NCBI GenBank assembly: GCA_945867875.1 | Contig: CAMBJF010000100.1 | Coordinates: forward strand, 1-8,186 | DNA: 8,186 bases | Direction of reading: 5' to 3' | Source of the DNA: an uncultured Ruminococcus sp. | GTDB lineage: Bacteria; Bacillota; Clostridia; Oscillospirales; Ruminococcaceae | Shown: piece after piece, positions 6,401-8,186 of the stretch | How positions within the stretch are numbered: position 1 is the first letter of the stretch | Layout of the letters: each line of letters starts with the position of its first letter | Translations under genes and position numbers: made by a program | Notes under the pieces: model-generated | Database searches by the model: none | The model's input: the letters and a program-made list of their open reading frames with translations, nothing else | Told to the model about the DNA's origin: nothing

Positions 6401-8186
6401 TTGCGTGACGAACATCATCAACGATCATATAGCTATTATTTTCGTTGGAGATTTTTCGTAATGGTGCTTCTTCTTTGATGTCAGTAAGAATAAGTTCGCC
6501 TGCTTCGAGCATTTTGTCAAGCATTTCATTTCCCTCGTTGACAAAATAGTCAAATTCAAGATTTGAAAGCTCCTGTTCATTCATTTCCTGCAACGAATTA
6601 TATTTATCAGTCTTTACAAGCTTTTCGTCAATAAAATACCTGACTTCATATTTCTCAAGGTCGGCTTCGACTTCAAAGCTATAATCAGCATTATCACCTA
6701 TTTCCGTATATCCAAGACCAATGTGACTGAGACTGTCTTTCGTGAACGGTTCGTTATCGGGAGAAATGGCAAATTCCCTCTCGTTATATGCTCTAAGATA
6801 TTCAGCAGCCTTTTTCAGTTCTTCATCATAGTTCCCCATTGGGGAATTTTCAATCTGCTTTTCAGAATTGCCAAGGAATATCCCATTATCAGCAAGTTTG
6901 TATCTGTCTACATTCTGTGTGGTCAGATAAGAAGTGTTGCCCACCTTTTCTTCATAAGACACACCCACATCATCGGGATAAATGCCCTTGTCGGAAGTGA
7001 CGGTGTATTCACGATCATTGTAAAGAAACCTATCACCAACTTCTATGTCGTTACCCGACTTCTTCCTTGCAGGCTCGGCTTCATTGCCATAGTCCGTTTT
7101 GCTGTTTTCTGCTTCAAGAGCCTTATCCATTTCATCAATGGGGTATCCCATTGAACCGATAATGCCTTCTTCAATGGACTTTTCAATCTCAAGGTCAGAT
7201 GCAGCCATTTCGGACTCTTTTCGCTGCTTATCTTTCAGAATAAATGAAAAATTATTGTTGTCGAGTTTACGGGAATTACCGTCATAATCAGTAAGTACAA
7301 TATGATAGCTTCTGTTTGATTTATCCTGTCCCACCTTTTTGAGATGATTTGCAATATCTTCAAGCAGTTCATCACCAGATACGCTGTTTTCTTCGTCCCA
7401 TACGTCAACCAAACTACTATTTGTAGTATTATAAGCATATTTCGTATAGGAGCCATCTTCATCGGGAGTGTAGCTTACGGATATTTCCTCAAAAGCAGGA
7501 TTTTCATCATCGCCGAGAGTATGATCGTCCCATTCGCTTCTGCTTACAAGGCGGATACTTTCATAATCATTGATATTAAGCTGTTCAACACTTTGCTCTT
7601 TGCGTTCGTGTTCAAAGAAAATGTCTGTTATGTCCTTAAAACCGACATCATCGACAAAATGTGCTGACTTACCGTTTTCGTCCTCAATAACAACAACGTC
7701 CGAAACGCTCAGAGAACGTCCCTTAAAATCTTCGGGACGGTGATTATTAAACTTGACAAAAATACCCTCAAGCTTATCGTTGTACTCAATATCGTCCAGA
7801 TTTCCGCTGTACACCTTTTCATAATTCAGATGGTCGGGAAGCTGTCCCATAAGTTCCAGCTGCTCATAACGGGTAAAGCGAATGTCACGATAACGTTCTC
7901 CTGATGGAATTTGATATATCTCATAAGTACGATTTATCTGTTCTTCGTGAGCAAGGGCATAATCGGGTGACTCAGCCTGTTTTTCTTTTTCGGCAAGCTT
8001 CTTGAATTCTGAAATGAGGTCGTTTTCATTGTGGTTATTGACAATGCTCAAAGCTTTCTCAATTTCAATATTGATATAGTCGTCTGTAGATGTAGAAATT
8101 CTTGCAGTGTTGTAATCAAGGTCAAATTCAATACTGAATGCCCATTTGTTATCTCCCTGCTCGATCTCTGCAGCACGGGAAATGCT
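471..8186 (-). CDS. Giant polyvalent protein: YodL-like domain + N6-adenine DNA methyltransferase + SNF2-like helicase (5' end outside window)
   Basis: At least 2571 codons, open to the right edge. The codon at 8049-8051 is TTG, not ATG, and the 45 codons upstream are stop-free and protein-like, with no ATG, so the true start lies outside. Residues below count from 8051. Seen: a YodL-like domain at about 43-146 (core FKGRSLSVSDVVV); a small EVGDRFLYNDREYTV domain at about 335-388; an acidic domain at about 447-514; a methyltransferase lead-in with YIGWGGLANAF near 743; motif I EPAMGTGNF at 811-819; motif IV NVPF at 876-879. The helicase has Walker A HEVGAGKT at 1490-1497, motif II DESQ at 1656-1659, motif III SGTP at 1707-1710 and motif VI QRHGRIIRQGN at 2089-2099. 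A charged helical tail follows, then a C-terminal domain from about 2430 (YTQNGDLMYDPAIEF). All key motifs are intact. Known: such MTase-helicase fusions are carried by conjugative elements and phages, and DarB of phage P1 is the functional parallel. Inferred: cytoplasmic or co-transferred anti-restriction/DNA-protection role. NVPF instead of NPPY is, from memory, usual in this family. The gene ends in tandem stops TAA TAG. Exact domain names are unverified. Confidence 0.95.
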   Translation of the reverse strand, partial: SISRAAEIEQGDNKWAFSIEFDLDYNTARISTSTDDYINIEIEKALSIVNNHNENDLISEFKKLAEKEKQAESPDYALAHEEQINRTYEIYQIPSGERYRDIRFTRYEQLELMGQLPDHLNYEKVYSGNLDDIEYNDKLEGIFVKFNNHRPEDFKGRSLSVSDVVVIEDENGKSAHFVDDVGFKDITDIFFEHERKEQSVEQLNINDYESIRLVSRSEWDDHTLGDDENPAFEEISVSYTPDEDGSYTKYAYNTTNSSLVDVWDEENSVSGDELLEDIANHLKKVGQDKSNRSYHIVLTDYDGNSRKLDNNNFSFILKDKQRKESEMAASDLEIEKSIEEGIIGSMGYPIDEMDKALEAENSKTDYGNEAEPARKKSGNDIEVGDRFLYNDREYTVTSDKGIYPDDVGVSYEEKVGNTSYLTTQNVDRYKLADNGIFLGNSEKQIENSPMGNYDEELKKAAEYLRAYNEREFAISPDNEPFTKDSLSHIGLGYTEIGDNADYSFEVEADLEKYEVRYFIDEKLVKTDKYNSLQEMNEQELSNLEFDYFVNEGNEMLDKMLEAGELILTDIKEEAPLRKISNENNSYMIVDDVRHAIDEIFSGTASDGRKSGGYDWKNYHTAFKSVLDANVQSDIALPLYKSDAEKILLAAQSENTDTISDKEYENALSCLDMVLKNGHLLENPKEKEVEQFSFFGTKSHYVSMDEIKPSFSKHKEPEAEKDVVSKTDKSDITTVNSDYTITENNYGDFGGDKTRCQNNIAAIRLLKQIESEKRNASPDEQQILAKYIGWGGLANAFDSSKAEWHKEYSELKELLSPDEYASARASTLNAHYTSYTVINAIYSTLDNMGFKGGKILEPAMGTGNFFGSMPEEMRKNSSLSGVELDSITGRIAKLLYPSANIQIKGYERTSYENNSFDVAVSNVPFGSYKVNDKDYNKQNMLIHDYFFAKTLDKVRPGGIVAFVTSKGTLDKESPEVRKYLAERAELLGAIRLPNTAFKQNAGTEVTSDIIFLQKREKPVSVEQNTPEWVFKDILPNGIAVNKYFADHPEMILGEMVEGNKLYGNQANATMCVPIEGANLKEQLAAAIHNIKGEYREAPKTAEKEEKAFVVACPPEAQKFSYIIQNDTLYYHGSNDTMDIVDNPQTERIKAMAFLRDSVHNLLELQINNYNGNKEIEIANAQKALSEQYDTFVEKYGRIGLAENKKAFANDNSYHLLKSLEKMDNNGNFIGKADIFSKKTINPQVIIDHCNNAQDALILSLSEKMRVDMDYMSILTDKSESELIAELGDKIYQNPQKNMRWESADEYLTGNIRTKLAAAEEAGLERNAEALRAVMPQRIEAADISVKLGSAWIDPEYIRQFILETIKPDFQTRNSIEVIYSEATDKWKIEGYQHSYGNTLATETYGTSDMNAYEIIEASLNMKKAEIRERVKDEKGVEIRDEKGHYVLAVNQEKTMVVQAKQDELKRKFQDWIFAEPGRRETLTNLYNEKFNSVRLREYDGSHLNFVGMNSDIALKPHQKNAVARSLYSNGNTLLAHEVGAGKTFEMVAIAMEGKRLGLHSKSLVTAPNALTEQWGEAFRTLYPNANVLVATEKDFKPENRRDLFAKIATGDWDAVIIGHSQFDMIHLSRDRELDVLYSEVDKLEAALEEMSETSMSKRSYSVKQVERAIKSYTDKIEKLLEKTPKDDMLCFEQLGIDKIFVDESQAYKNLDTPTKMQNVSGIGSGGSGRSMQLLMKCRYLDEVTGGKGVVFASGTPISNSMSEMYTLMRYLQADKLKELGINSFDRWASIFGETTTSMELSPEANGKYQMKTRFAKFQNLPELMNIFKECADIKTAATLNLDRPDFEMHNINVPATQMQSKMIKELGERAKLIRAGAVEPTEDNMCKLTVDGRKIGLDQRCMDPSLPDDPNSKVNVCINNVFNIWKQTAENKSTQLIFCDLATPQAAVNENTYTLYRKDTEGKYAPIYSGKLGQKDTADKIFKKLTGKKPPKNFEAGGVLDEDIIMLHTVDYDSMTANNSAVIASNGKISEIPAEMWTELHHSPTETFESERKFCVYDDIKQKLIAKGIPEKEIAFIHDADTTEEKQKLFAKMNKGELRVLIGSTQKCGAGMNAQERMIALHDLDAPMRPSDMEQRHGRIIRQGNTNSKVDIYRYTTDKTFDAYLYQMLENKQKFISQIMTDKSPVRSCEDVDEIALDYAEVKALCAGNPLIKEKIDLETEITKLNVLKSSFLSQKYAVQDKAYTILPREKSVKEAYIDKLKKDVEFAEKEQPLKNEDGKNYYPVTVGDKEYHEKDAAGEAIRQAILDNKDILQGKESHIGTYRGFEMTAFLDTLSKKIKVNLKNETNHYGELNMDSNVKAGGNIIRLDNVINSIGITLMKEEERLQAICADIEESKAAAEAEFPQEQELTLKEKRLAEVNNLLASTEVNTEDRSSELYAALVEICPALKYNDDLYCRYEASDGIEPLTIERKGDVVFIAHTYTQNGDLMYDPAIEFSFDTENQKAEAISYEFSGMGVYKNFSEGNLPEDKADVEIMALETMFENIKAYDYKLVETNIDIDDERGTERGESR
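6832..6846. repeat. Identical 15-bp palindrome inside the large coding sequence
   Basis: An exact copy of TTCCCCATTGGGGAA lies in frame inside the large gene, where it encodes part of NSPMGN (about residues 401-406). It sits in a linker between two accessory domains rather than in a catalytic region. A perfect 15-mer repeat about 6.4 kb from the copy beside the stop codons is unlikely by chance in AT-rich sequence. Confidence 0.8.

Overview
The window looks like part of an integrative or conjugative element (or a related plasmid or phage) from a low-to-moderate GC Bacillota, most likely a gut-type Clostridia (Oscillospiraceae/Lachnospiraceae-like). The evidence is an AT-rich base composition and one enormous gene of a type well known on such elements. 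The host assignment is inference from composition and family, not from a marker gene.

Positions 471-8186 on the minus strand (94% of the window) are one continuous open reading frame. It encodes a giant multidomain 'polyvalent' protein: a YodL-like N-terminal domain, several small accessory domains, an N6-adenine-type DNA methyltransferase, a superfamily 2 SNF2-like helicase/ATPase with all main motifs intact, a charged helical tail and a small C-terminal domain. The frame is still open at the right window edge, so the gene is 5'-truncated here. The codon at 8051 that looks like a start is an internal TTG (Leu). Proteins of this layout are thought to be DarB-like anti-restriction or DNA-establishment factors that protect incoming element DNA.

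Positions 201-470 are a compact, AT-rich, signal-dense spacer. The big gene ends with tandem stops (TAA TAG). An odd 15-bp palindrome and a 13-bp-stem hairpin (probable terminator) follow. Next comes a near-consensus minus-strand promoter (TTGACA-17-TATAAA), and about 70 bp further on a strong minus-strand intrinsic terminator built on a variant of the same palindrome. This could be a roughly 95-nt small RNA or an attenuated leader; a competing 42-codon reading frame overlaps it.

Positions 1-186 are four copies of a 45-bp tandem repeat running off the left edge. Each copy contains an imperfect inverted repeat. Because 45 is a multiple of 3, the array is open in three frames, including a 15-residue aromatic repeat on the plus strand ending at 200, so its coding status is unresolved.

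The best candidates for something undescribed are the palindrome family (three copies: terminator core, just after the big gene's stop codons, inside the coding sequence), the promoter-terminator unit, and the hairpin-bearing 45-bp array.
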